A DNA stretch of 64,000 nucleotides from a bacterium (GTDB lineage Bacteria > Auribacterota > Auribacteria > Auribacterales > Auribacteraceae): positions 306,753 through 370,752 of the forward strand of contig JACKPL010000002.1 in assembly GCA_024233545.1 (NCBI GenBank), given 5' to 3'. The notes beneath the pieces were generated by a model, which was given only the letters and a program-made list of their open reading frames with translations, was not told the DNA's origin and did not search any database. The first letter of the stretch is position 1, and each line of letters opens with the position of its first letter. The translations under genes and the position numbers were made by a program. Below are positions 28,776-36,009 of this stretch, one piece after another.

Positions 28776-29407
28776 ACCGCTTTTGTTTCGTTCTCATGAC
28801 AGTTGTGCAAATGCATTTAAGTATATCGGCATATGCTGATTCGCTTTGGCGTGAAGACCGGTTCCCGCGGGTATCTACAGTTTCAATGCTGAATGATAAC
28901 AAAGCGTATAAAATAGGCGATATCATTACAATAGAAATTAGCGAATCCCTCACGGTTGATAGAACGTCTGAAACCTCAACAGATAAATCGGTCAGCAATA
29001 AAGGGAGTATTACCGAATGGCTGTATCCGGTTGCGGCATCACAAGGTTTTTTGTCTCATGAAGGCGAACTTCCTTCATGGGAATATGGCGTTGACAAAGA
29101 TTTCGAAGGCAAAGGAAGCATCAAAGAATCAGATAAAATTACCGCACATATTGCCGCGACTATTATCGATATTCTTCCGAACGGTAACCTTCTTATCGAA
29201 GGAAGCAGGGAAATACAAGTTGCAAACGATTTAAAACGAGTCGTCATTTCCGGCATAATCCGCAAGACGGACATTACGGCGGAAAATACCGTATCGTCAA
29301 CCCTAATTGCAAATTCGAAAATATATTATGAAGGCGAAGGGCCTTTAGCGGATAACCAACGCCGAGGGATTTTTACATGGCTTCGCGATCTTTTCAGCAT
29401 GTTCTAA
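28772..29407 (+). CDS. flgH: Flagellar L-ring protein FlgH (no lipobox seen)
   Basis: 211 residues. FlgH forms the outer-membrane L ring. Family motifs include KIGDIITIEISES, ITAHIAATI, LPNGNLLIEGSREI and ISGIIRKTDIT. The N-terminus MNRFCFVLMTVV ends in SAYADS, which resembles a signal peptidase I site; a Cys positioned for lipidation is absent, whereas most FlgH proteins are lipoproteins. Coupled to flgA by ATGA overlap and followed by flgI. Confidence 0.93.
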   Translation: MNRFCFVLMTVVQMHLSISAYADSLWREDRFPRVSTVSMLNDNKAYKIGDIITIEISESLTVDRTSETSTDKSVSNKGSITEWLYPVAASQGFLSHEGELPSWEYGVDKDFEGKGSIKESDKITAHIAATIIDILPNGNLLIEGSREIQVANDLKRVVISGIIRKTDITAENTVSSTLIANSKIYYEGEGPLADNQRRGIFTWLRDLFSMF

Positions 29408-29421
29408 TGTGAGGTCTAGGA

Positions 29422-30555
29422 ATGAAATTATCAAGTGTCGGATTTATAAGTATGGTGTTATCGGCAGGGATTATGAGTGCGGCGGATTGCCTATCGGCGC
29501 CGACGGTGCGTGTTAAAGATATCGCATCGATCCAAGGGGTGCGTTCTAACCATTTATATGGATATGGTTTGGTTATCGGATTGGATGATTCCGGCGACGG
29601 GTCAAGTTCGGAATTCACGATTCAATCGATTTCAGCAATGCTCCAGCGAATGGGAATCAATGTTCCGAAGGCAGATATCAATACATCAAACGTTGCGGCT
29701 GTTATTGTTACAGCTGAATTGCCTCCTTTTGCGACGCCCGGCACGAGAATTGACGTAACAATATCATCTATTGGCGATGCGGAGAGTTTGTTCGGAGGTA
29801 CTTTATTGCTTACCCCTCTTCAAGCAGTGGATGGCAACATCTATGCTCTTGCTCAGGGACCGGTATCACTTGGCGGTTTTTCTTTCGGATCGGGAGGTGG
29901 CGCCGGAGGAGCATCGGCGGTCAAAAATGTCCCCACTACGGGCACAATACCCAATGGGGCTCTGGTTGAAAGGGAAGTTCCTATCACCATAGTAAAAAAT
30001 CAAATGCTTAAAATTGCTTTGCGCGAGCCGGATTTTACTACTGCAAAACGCTTGGAAGAATCCATCAATGCAGTCTTTACCGATAACGCCATAGCACGCG
30101 ATGCGGCAATGGTTACTGTTGTTGTTCCGAATTCTTATATTATTGAAGACCGCATAGTCGATTTTATATCGCAAGTGGAAAACCTTCTTGTTACGCCCGA
30201 TGCGCCGGCAAAAATCATTATCAACGAACGTACCGGCACTATCGTTGCAGGGAGCAATGTGCGTATTTCTGTGGTTGCGGTTTCGCATGGCAATCTGAAT
30301 GTGGTTATCAAATCCAAACCGGTTATTTCTCAGCCCAACTCGTTCACGGAAGGCGGTGAAACAGTCGTCGAAAGCGATGACGAACTGCTTGTGAATGAAC
30401 AAGTCAACCCCCTTGTTGTTGTACAAGACGGCGTTACAATCGGAGAAGTGGCTAAAGCCCTTAATGCTCTCGGAGCGACACCGCGCGATCTCATAGCTAT
30501 TTTTCAAGCGATGAAAAAGGCAGGGGCAATTCAAGCTGAGTTAATCCTTATGTAA
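29422..30555 (+). CDS. flgI: Flagellar P-ring protein FlgI
   Basis: 377 residues. FlgI polymerises into the periplasmic P ring around the rod. After a signal peptide (ending near SAADCLSAPT) come VRVKDIASIQGVRSNHLYGYGLVIGL, quoted by its cores KDIASIQGVR and GYGLVIGLDDSGDG, then LLTPLQAVDGNIYALAQGP and the C-terminal IAIFQAMKKAGAIQAELILM ending, all diagnostic. A Gly-rich insertion (FGSGGGAGGASA) sits near residue 155. AGG lies 6 bases before the ATG. Confidence 0.97.
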   Translation: MKLSSVGFISMVLSAGIMSAADCLSAPTVRVKDIASIQGVRSNHLYGYGLVIGLDDSGDGSSSEFTIQSISAMLQRMGINVPKADINTSNVAAVIVTAELPPFATPGTRIDVTISSIGDAESLFGGTLLLTPLQAVDGNIYALAQGPVSLGGFSFGSGGGAGGASAVKNVPTTGTIPNGALVEREVPITIVKNQMLKIALREPDFTTAKRLEESINAVFTDNAIARDAAMVTVVVPNSYIIEDRIVDFISQVENLLVTPDAPAKIIINERTGTIVAGSNVRISVVAVSHGNLNVVIKSKPVISQPNSFTEGGETVVESDDELLVNEQVNPLVVVQDGVTIGEVAKALNALGATPRDLIAIFQAMKKAGAIQAELILM

Positions 30556-30569
30556 ATGGAGGGTCTTTG

Positions 30570-30938
30570 ATGGATTCTGTTCCAGATATTCGACACATAA
30601 ATAGTTCTGATCCGCTGAATTACCATAAGTCAAAAATTGACGGCGGAGAACCGCCGGAAATTATTTCCAAAAAGAAGAAATTAATGGAAGCGGCGGAAGG
30701 ATTTGAATCCATGTTTGTCAATATGCTTCTCAAACAAATGCGCCAGACAATCCCCGACTCGGAGCTGATTGACGGTGGGTATGCGGGAAAAATTTTTGAG
30801 GAAATGTTTGATGAAGAAATAAGTAAAAAAATTGCGTCAAGAGGCGGTTTAGGTATATCTCATGCTATATATAAGAAATTTGAACAATCATTGCCATCGC
30901 CTGAAACTAAAGGCTATTATGAGGAGCACGGAGAATGA
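30570..30938 (+). CDS. flgJ: FlgJ-like rod-binding protein without muramidase domain
   Basis: 122 residues. The rod-binding core LMEAAEGFESMFVNMLLKQMRQT followed by GYAGKIFEEMFDEEISKKIASRGGLGIS matches the N-terminal half of FlgJ (quoted by cores FESMFVNMLLKQMR and GGLGIS). The peptidoglycan hydrolase domain of enteric FlgJ is absent, so another enzyme must open the wall for the rod. A TTG precedes the ATG by one codon; GGAGGG is better spaced for the ATG. Overlaps flgN by ATGA. Confidence 0.9.
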   Translation: MDSVPDIRHINSSDPLNYHKSKIDGGEPPEIISKKKKLMEAAEGFESMFVNMLLKQMRQTIPDSELIDGGYAGKIFEEMFDEEISKKIASRGGLGISHAIYKKFEQSLPSPETKGYYEEHGE

Positions 30939-31444
30939 TAGACGCCCAGATTGTCGATAAACTTTTATCGGTACTCGAACGTGAAACATATTTGTATGTT
31001 CGGTTAGGAGAAATTGCTGTCCAAATTCAAGAAATTATTGTCATGAACGATGCCGAAATGCTCTCAAAGCGTATCAATGAAGAAGATTCCCTTTTGAAAA
31101 GAGCGGAACAATTGCGCCAAGAACGGTTTTCTATTTTAATGCAAATTAAAACGTCTTTGCATTTAAGCGATCGGGAATTAACCCTTGGCAAGCTGTTGGA
31201 GTTTGTGAGCGAGGCTGATGCCGCATTGATCCAAGAACAGCGTAAAAGATTGGCTGATGCCGTAACGCGATTGGAAAATATCAACAAAACAAACAATGCC
31301 CTTGTAAAATATTCACTGGATTTAAACGCAAAATTCATGAATTTACTGGTCAATATCGGACAAAATAACACAGTTTATAAACCGTCTGGAAAGATATCTG
31401 ATCAGCCGAACGGCAAAAAAAGGTTGCTTGATAAGAAAGTGTAG
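30935..31444 (+). CDS. flgN: Flagellar export chaperone FlgN
   Basis: 169 residues, almost entirely helical. The heptad-rich N-terminal two thirds, the Asn-rich LENINKTNNALVKYSLD and the tail NTVYKPSGK match the FlgN pattern. FlgN escorts the hook-filament junction proteins FlgK and FlgL to the export gate, and both genes follow directly. Its start overlaps the flgJ stop, so translation is coupled. The assignment rests on pattern and position because the family has low sequence identity. Confidence 0.82.
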   Translation: MIDAQIVDKLLSVLERETYLYVRLGEIAVQIQEIIVMNDAEMLSKRINEEDSLLKRAEQLRQERFSILMQIKTSLHLSDRELTLGKLLEFVSEADAALIQEQRKRLADAVTRLENINKTNNALVKYSLDLNAKFMNLLVNIGQNNTVYKPSGKISDQPNGKKRLLDKKV

Positions 31445-31467
31445 GCATTCAGAAAGGCATATGGCAG

Positions 31468-33168
31468 ATGAGTAGCATTTTTTCAATTTTTAACATTGGT
31501 TCTCAGGCATTATTTGCTCAGCAAACTGCTTTACATATTACGGGGCAGAATATTGCGAATGCGAATACCGAGAACTATGTGCGCCAAAGAGCCGAATTGA
31601 GAGAATCTACTCCGGTTGACCATTCTCCCGGGCAGTTAGGCACCGGTGTCAATGTAAATGAAATCATCCGCATCAAAAATGAATTTACCGATTTTCAAAT
31701 ACGGCGTGAAAACCAGTCTATGGGATACTTGGAAGAAAAAAATATTTTTCTTCAGCAGATTGAAAATATTTTCAATGAACCTTCGGAAAACGGTTTGAAT
31801 GCGGCATTTAGCGGTTTTTACAATGCTTTAAGCGAACTCCAGAACGGTACTGAGGACACTTCTTCTCGCAGTTTTGTTACAGAACAAGCACGGGCGTTAT
31901 CGGATGTTTTTAATGATATTGCAGGCAATTTGGAAAAATTAAAAGAAAATTTAAATGAAAATATCGGTTTTAAAGTCGACGAAATCAATTCCATTACTGA
32001 TGAAATTGCTAAACTGAACGACCAAATTATTCGTACGGAATCAGGCGGCCAGCAAAATGCCAACGACTTACGTAATAGGCGCGATGGGCTTGTCCGCGAT
32101 TTGAGCAAATTGGGAGATGTATTTGTAAAGGAGCTTGATTCAGGTTCAATTGATGTTAATTTCGGTGACCAACTGCTGGTCACCGGTATTCATCAAATAA
32201 AAATAGAAGGTGTGCTGGACGAAAATAATAATCAGAAAATTATTGTTGAAAATGTTCAAAGTATACTCAACGTAAATAATGGATCGCTTAAAGCGGTTTT
32301 GGAAGTTCGCGACGATATTCTTGCGGATTACAAGGATAAACTCGATACTTTGGCGAATTCTTTCATTGATTCGATCAATTCGATTCATGTTGGAGGTGTT
32401 GGGGTTGCGCGGTTTACGCAAGCCACTTCAGAAAATTCGGTAGATTCTTCAAGTGTGCCGATCCGCAATGCCGGGCTTGATTTCGATATGAGCAACGGGA
32501 GTTTTGTGATTGCGCGGTATAATTCTGCAAGCGAACCGCTTACACCTATTTCAGAAACGACAATTACTATCGATCCGTTCGTTGATACGTTAGAAGATAT
32601 TGTTAGTCAAATTGATGCGGTCAGCGGTTTTAATGCGACTATAACCAGCGATAATAAAGTACAGGTAAATGTTACGGGATCGAATGATTTCTTTACTTTT
32701 ATTTCATCCGGCAATCCGCCTGATACGGATTCAAGCGGTTTTCTCAAAGCTATCGGGTTAAACACGTTTTTTAAAGGAAGCGATGCAAGTACCATAGCAG
32801 TTGCAGATTATATCCTCAGTGATCCGGATAAAATTGCCGCCGCAAAAAACCTTGCGCCGGGAGACAACCAGAACGTGGTATTGATGGTGGAAACACAAAA
32901 TACCGGATTGATCGACGGAGCATCGTTTCAGGATTATTATGCAGGTTTAATCGGCGGATTGGGCGTTCAGCGTGAAGTGACCTCTAATCGCGAAGAAACA
33001 CAATCGCTCATCTTGAAAACGCTTAGCGAGCGCCAGCAAGCGGAGTCAGGTGTTTCTTTCGATGAAGAAGCGATTAACCTTCTTAAATTTCAACGGGGAT
33101 ATCAAGCCGCGGCTCGCTTTATCAATGTTGTTGATGGGTTGATTGAGACCTTAATATCGATTGTTTAA
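31468..33168 (+). CDS. flgK: Hook-filament junction protein FlgK (HAP1)
   Basis: 566 residues. The N-terminus has IFNIGSQALFAQQTALHITGQNIANANTENYVRQRAEL, quoted by the core GQNIANANTENYVRQR; the C-terminus has SFDEEAINLLKFQRGYQAAARFINVVDGLIETLISI, core EEAINLLKFQRGYQAAAR. Both are the coiled D0/D1 ends of FlgK. The middle is a beta-rich exposed domain. FlgK joins hook and filament. GGGAGAGG is not visible, but AAAGGC precedes the ATG by about 10 bases. Member of the flgF-csrA operon. Confidence 0.97.
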   Translation: MSSIFSIFNIGSQALFAQQTALHITGQNIANANTENYVRQRAELRESTPVDHSPGQLGTGVNVNEIIRIKNEFTDFQIRRENQSMGYLEEKNIFLQQIENIFNEPSENGLNAAFSGFYNALSELQNGTEDTSSRSFVTEQARALSDVFNDIAGNLEKLKENLNENIGFKVDEINSITDEIAKLNDQIIRTESGGQQNANDLRNRRDGLVRDLSKLGDVFVKELDSGSIDVNFGDQLLVTGIHQIKIEGVLDENNNQKIIVENVQSILNVNNGSLKAVLEVRDDILADYKDKLDTLANSFIDSINSIHVGGVGVARFTQATSENSVDSSSVPIRNAGLDFDMSNGSFVIARYNSASEPLTPISETTITIDPFVDTLEDIVSQIDAVSGFNATITSDNKVQVNVTGSNDFFTFISSGNPPDTDSSGFLKAIGLNTFFKGSDASTIAVADYILSDPDKIAAAKNLAPGDNQNVVLMVETQNTGLIDGASFQDYYAGLIGGLGVQREVTSNREETQSLILKTLSERQQAESGVSFDEEAINLLKFQRGYQAAARFINVVDGLIETLISIV

Positions 33169-33180
33169 AAGGAAAAGTAT

Positions 33181-34122
33181 ATGTTAGACAGAATAACAAA
33201 TGCGATGCAGGTCAATAATAATCTGTCGCACATAAACAGTAATTTAAAACGAATACAAAAAACTCAGGAGCAAATAGCTTCCGGAAAGACCATTCGTGTG
33301 CCGTCGGATAATCCTATCGGTACTACTCAGTCGATGAAAATCAATACTGCTTTAAAAAAGTCGGTGCAATTTAAAAAAAGCCTTGAGACCGGTATAAGCT
33401 ACATGGAAAATACGTCGTCGCTCATTACGCAAATAGAAGGCGTTTTACTGGATATACGCGAAATAGCGGAAAATGCCGTTTCAGTCAATACTACCAGCGC
33501 CGAAAGAGTTGCGTTTGCTTTTGAAGTCAACCAATTGCTTGAGGAATTGGTTCAGTTGAGCAATTCAAAATTTCAAGGTAAATTTATTTTCGGCGGTACC
33601 GAGACATTAAGCGGTACTCAAGCAAATTCTTCTCCATTTAACATTCAACTAAGCGGAACGGCTATTGCCAGCGTTATTCCCAATCCTGACGGTATTGACG
33701 GACAAATTGTCCGTACGGTAGGGGAAGGAAAACAGATTACCATCAATATATCGGGCGAAGACATTTTTCAGCCCAACGGAGTGAACGGCGAGAAAGATAT
33801 TTTTTCCACAATTATCGATTTCCGAGAAATGCTTCTGGCAAACAATACGAGCGGGTATGACCAAATTATCCGAGAATTAGATAGCGAATTCAATCAGGTT
33901 GTCAGCCAAAATACCATAGTCGGCTCAAAAATCAATCGCCTTCAACTTGTTGCAGACCAGCTTGACGACCTTGAAATAATTCAAAAAGAACAACGTTCTC
34001 AAATTGAAGATACGGATATTGCAGAGGCAATACTGGAATTAAGGACACAGGAAACTACGTTGCAAGCGGCTCTTGAAACAAGCGGGCGTATTTTAAGCCT
34101 TTCATTATTAGATTACATATAA
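33181..34122 (+). CDS. flgL: Hook-filament junction protein FlgL (HAP3)
   Basis: 313 residues. The flagellin-like N-terminus (RIKRIQKTQEQIASGKTI in pattern, here LKRIQKTQEQIASGKTIRVP) and VPSDNPIGTTQS are typical of FlgL, as are KFQGKFIFGGTET in the middle and DIAEAILELRTQETTLQAALE at the C-terminus. It forms the second junction ring between FlgK and the filament. AAGGAA lies before the ATG. Followed 29 bases later by fliW. Confidence 0.95.
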   Translation: MLDRITNAMQVNNNLSHINSNLKRIQKTQEQIASGKTIRVPSDNPIGTTQSMKINTALKKSVQFKKSLETGISYMENTSSLITQIEGVLLDIREIAENAVSVNTTSAERVAFAFEVNQLLEELVQLSNSKFQGKFIFGGTETLSGTQANSSPFNIQLSGTAIASVIPNPDGIDGQIVRTVGEGKQITINISGEDIFQPNGVNGEKDIFSTIIDFREMLLANNTSGYDQIIRELDSEFNQVVSQNTIVGSKINRLQLVADQLDDLEIIQKEQRSQIEDTDIAEAILELRTQETTLQAALETSGRILSLSLLDYI

Positions 34123-34151
34123 TACTATATTAAAATAAGCAGGAGGAATGT

Positions 34152-34619
34152 ATGAAAATTAAAACAAGTCGATTCGGCGAATTCGATATTGCTGAAGAAT
34201 CGATAATCAGTTTTCCCGATGGAATCATCGGATTTGAACGCTACAAAGGGTTTGTTATTCTGAGTAAAAAAGAAAATGCTCCGCTCAGATGGCTCCAGTC
34301 TGTTGACGAACCGGAACTGGCTTTTATCATTATCAGTCCGTTCATATTCAAAGCAGACTATGCGCCTGACATCGAGCGGCAGGATTTAATGTCGCTCCAA
34401 TTGAAAAGTTTGAAAGAAGCGGAAATATTGTGTATTGTTGTCGTGCCGAGCAATCCTAAAGATATGGTTGCGAACCTTATGGCACCCATAATAATCAACC
34501 CGAAACTGTGTATCGGCAAACAGGCGATTGTAAGGGATTCTTCCTATCCGACACGGTACAGGATTCTCGATACGTATGACAAAGACCCTCGTTCAGCGCA
34601 TACGGTTTCATGTAAATAA
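34152..34619 (+). CDS. fliW: Flagellar assembly factor FliW
   Basis: 155 residues. FliW binds CsrA and flagellin in turn, so that accumulation of unexported flagellin frees FliW-bound states and represses flagellin translation. Motifs seen: ISFPDGIIGFERYKGFVIL (core FPDGIIGFE), PLRWLQSVDEPELAFII, and NLMAPIIINPKLCIGKQAI (core APIIINP). AGGAGG lies 5 bases upstream of the ATG. csrA follows after 40 bases and flagellin next, the same order as in Bacillus. Confidence 0.96.
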   Translation: MKIKTSRFGEFDIAEESIISFPDGIIGFERYKGFVILSKKENAPLRWLQSVDEPELAFIIISPFIFKADYAPDIERQDLMSLQLKSLKEAEILCIVVVPSNPKDMVANLMAPIIINPKLCIGKQAIVRDSSYPTRYRILDTYDKDPRSAHTVSCK

Positions 34620-34659
34620 TACTGTTCATCTAATGACATGATAAGGAGTTGCAAGTACT

Positions 34660-34887
34660 ATGTTAGTACTTACCAGGAAGGTAAACGAAAGCATTATGAT
34701 CGGTGATATTGAGGTAAAAATTACCACCCTCAAAGGCGATCATGTTAAACTGGGCATCATTGCTCCACGTGAAGTGCCGATTCACCGAAAAGAAATATAT
34801 GATTTGATTCAAAAGGAAAACCAAGAAGCCGCTCAATCACATATTACGGATATCAGTAGTATTTCAAGTTTGTTCGGCTCGGAATAA
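34660..34887 (+). CDS. csrA: Translational regulator CsrA
   Basis: 75 residues, a full CsrA dimer subunit. [16 protein letters not shown] is the RNA-binding first strand and [12 protein letters not shown] carries the Arg that contacts the GGA motif. CsrA blocks translation by binding GGA in hairpin loops or over Shine-Dalgarno sequences. It lies between fliW and flagellin, whose leader shows both kinds of site, so flagellin is its expected target here. The C-terminal extension ([16 protein letters not shown]) is somewhat longer than in E. coli. AAGGAG precedes the ATG. Confidence 0.97.
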   Translation: MLVLTRKVNESIMIGDIEVKITTLKGDHVKLGIIAPREVPIHRKEIYDLIQKENQEAAQSHITDISSISSLFGSE

Positions 34888-34922
34888 CAGCAATTATTTT
34901 AGTATGATCTTTGAAATGGCGG

Positions 34923-35071
34923 TGGAGGAGGAGACTCCATACTGGTTGCTTGAGAAAGGTTGCCTGAAACCATTCAGGTAATCTTATAGCGCTCATGAAG
35001 ACATTTTCTTTTTGAGCAGTTTTCAAGTTGGGCTTGCATGGATGCAACCAGTAATCATGGAGGATTATACT
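34923..35071 (+). promoter_or_regulatory. Structured flagellin leader with putative CsrA-binding sites
   Basis: A hairpin TGGAG (34923-34927) / CTCCA (34935-34939) displays GAGGAGA, with a GGA, in its loop. A second GGA lies in the Shine-Dalgarno ATGGAGG at 35057-35063. This two-site layout is the one used by CsrA on the Bacillus flagellin mRNA. Between them are a hairpin CCTGAA/TTCAGG (34963-34978) and a dyad TTGCAT-GG-ATGCAA (35034-35047). No sigma-28 element was found; a TATGAT at 34903-34908 is the only -10-like sequence. Confidence 0.6.
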
Positions 35072-35878
35072 ATGGGTGATCTAGCACGAATAGCAACAAA
35101 CGTAAGCGCATTGCGCGCATTTCAAACGTTAACTGATATCAATTCACGATTAACCAAAACCCAAGAACGAATATCAACAGGGAGTACTATAAACCGCGCA
35201 TCGGATAGTCCGTCGGACTATTTCATTTCCCGAACATTGACCAAAGACGTCAATGCTTTGGAAAGAAAAAAGAAAAACATCGAGCGTGGTATAAACTTCC
35301 TGCAAACAAACAACAGCCGGTTAGCTCAAATCTCTGAAATTTTAATTGAGGCGAGCGATCTGGCAAATCAAGCAAACAGCTTGGCTGTGTCATCTGCGGA
35401 AAAACAAGCGATTCAAAATGACCTCACGCAATTGATGGAAGAGGTTCAGCTTATCCTGCAAAGCGGCGTTTCGCCGAAACTCTATACAGGGTTCAGCTTA
35501 GGCGGGTTGCAGAACGTTAGCTTAACCGGAAACCTTACTATCAATCCATTGAGTTCGCTCACTCTTAACGGCACCAATATTGCCGTAACAGGGAACAGCA
35601 TCGATCAGACAATTGCAAATATTGACAGCGCGTTAGTAGTGATTTTGGAAAATGAAGAACGGTTAGGATCGTTCATTCGCCGTTTGGAAGTAGAATTTGA
35701 TGGCGCTGAAGTCGAAGAAACCGATTTGCGGGCTTCACGAAGTTCCATCATGGACGCAGACTTAGCAGAAGAACAACTTGAACTGACCAATCTGCAAATC
35801 CTTCAGCAGGCGGCGTTAGCCATGTTGGCTCAAGCAAACAGTGCGCCTACATCAGTACTGCAATTATTTCAGCAGTAA
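35072..35878 (+). CDS. fliC: Flagellin
   Basis: 268 residues from the ATG at 35072, which has GGAGG 8 bases upstream; an earlier in-frame ATG at 35012 would put the leader signals inside the gene. The N-terminus IATNVSALRAFQTLTDINSRLTKTQERISTGS, core NVSALRAFQTL and RISTGSTINRASDSPSDY, and the C-terminus IMDADLAEEQLELTNLQIL with MLAQANSAPTSVLQLF are the D0/D1 coiled domains. The central exposed domain is nearly absent, so this is a short flagellin. It is the major filament subunit, probably controlled by CsrA/FliW, and is followed by a strong hairpin. Confidence 0.95.
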   Translation: MGDLARIATNVSALRAFQTLTDINSRLTKTQERISTGSTINRASDSPSDYFISRTLTKDVNALERKKKNIERGINFLQTNNSRLAQISEILIEASDLANQANSLAVSSAEKQAIQNDLTQLMEEVQLILQSGVSPKLYTGFSLGGLQNVSLTGNLTINPLSSLTLNGTNIAVTGNSIDQTIANIDSALVVILENEERLGSFIRRLEVEFDGAEVEETDLRASRSSIMDADLAEEQLELTNLQILQQAALAMLAQANSAPTSVLQLFQQ

Positions 35879-35901
35879 AAGGTAGGAGCATAGAGAGTCG
35901 C

Positions 35902-35933
35902 CGGGGGAGAAAATTATTGTGTTTTCTCCCCCG
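35902..35933 (+). terminator. Strong 12-bp hairpin after flagellin
   Basis: CGGGGGAGAAAA (35902-35913) pairs perfectly with TTTTCTCCCCCG (35922-35933) around an 8-base loop. It begins 24 bases after the flagellin stop and lies before the fliD promoter. No T tail follows, so it may end transcription inefficiently or protect the abundant flagellin mRNA from 3' decay. Confidence 0.7.
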
Positions 35934-35940
35934 TTCACAC

Positions 35941-35968
35941 TAAACCCCCGCTTATTCAGTGCCGATAG
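35941..35968 (+). promoter_or_regulatory. Sigma-28-type promoter for fliD
   Basis: TAAA at 35941-35944, a 16-base spacer and GCCGATAG at 35961-35968, matching TAAA-N15/16-GCCGATAA at all but the last base. Transcription would start near 35975, about 35 bases ahead of the fliD ATG. Confidence 0.85.
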
Positions 35969-36009
35969 TGAATATGAAAAGAAAAATTTAGACATGGTAG
36001 AATTATAAA

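Noticed and set aside
29866..30534. 222-codon open frame on the minus strand inside flgI
   Set aside because: FlgI on the plus strand is unmistakable; the reverse frame has no start signals or family motifs.
35012..35071. 20-residue N-terminal extension of flagellin
   Set aside because: The ATG at 35072 has GGAGG and starts at the usual flagellin N-terminus.
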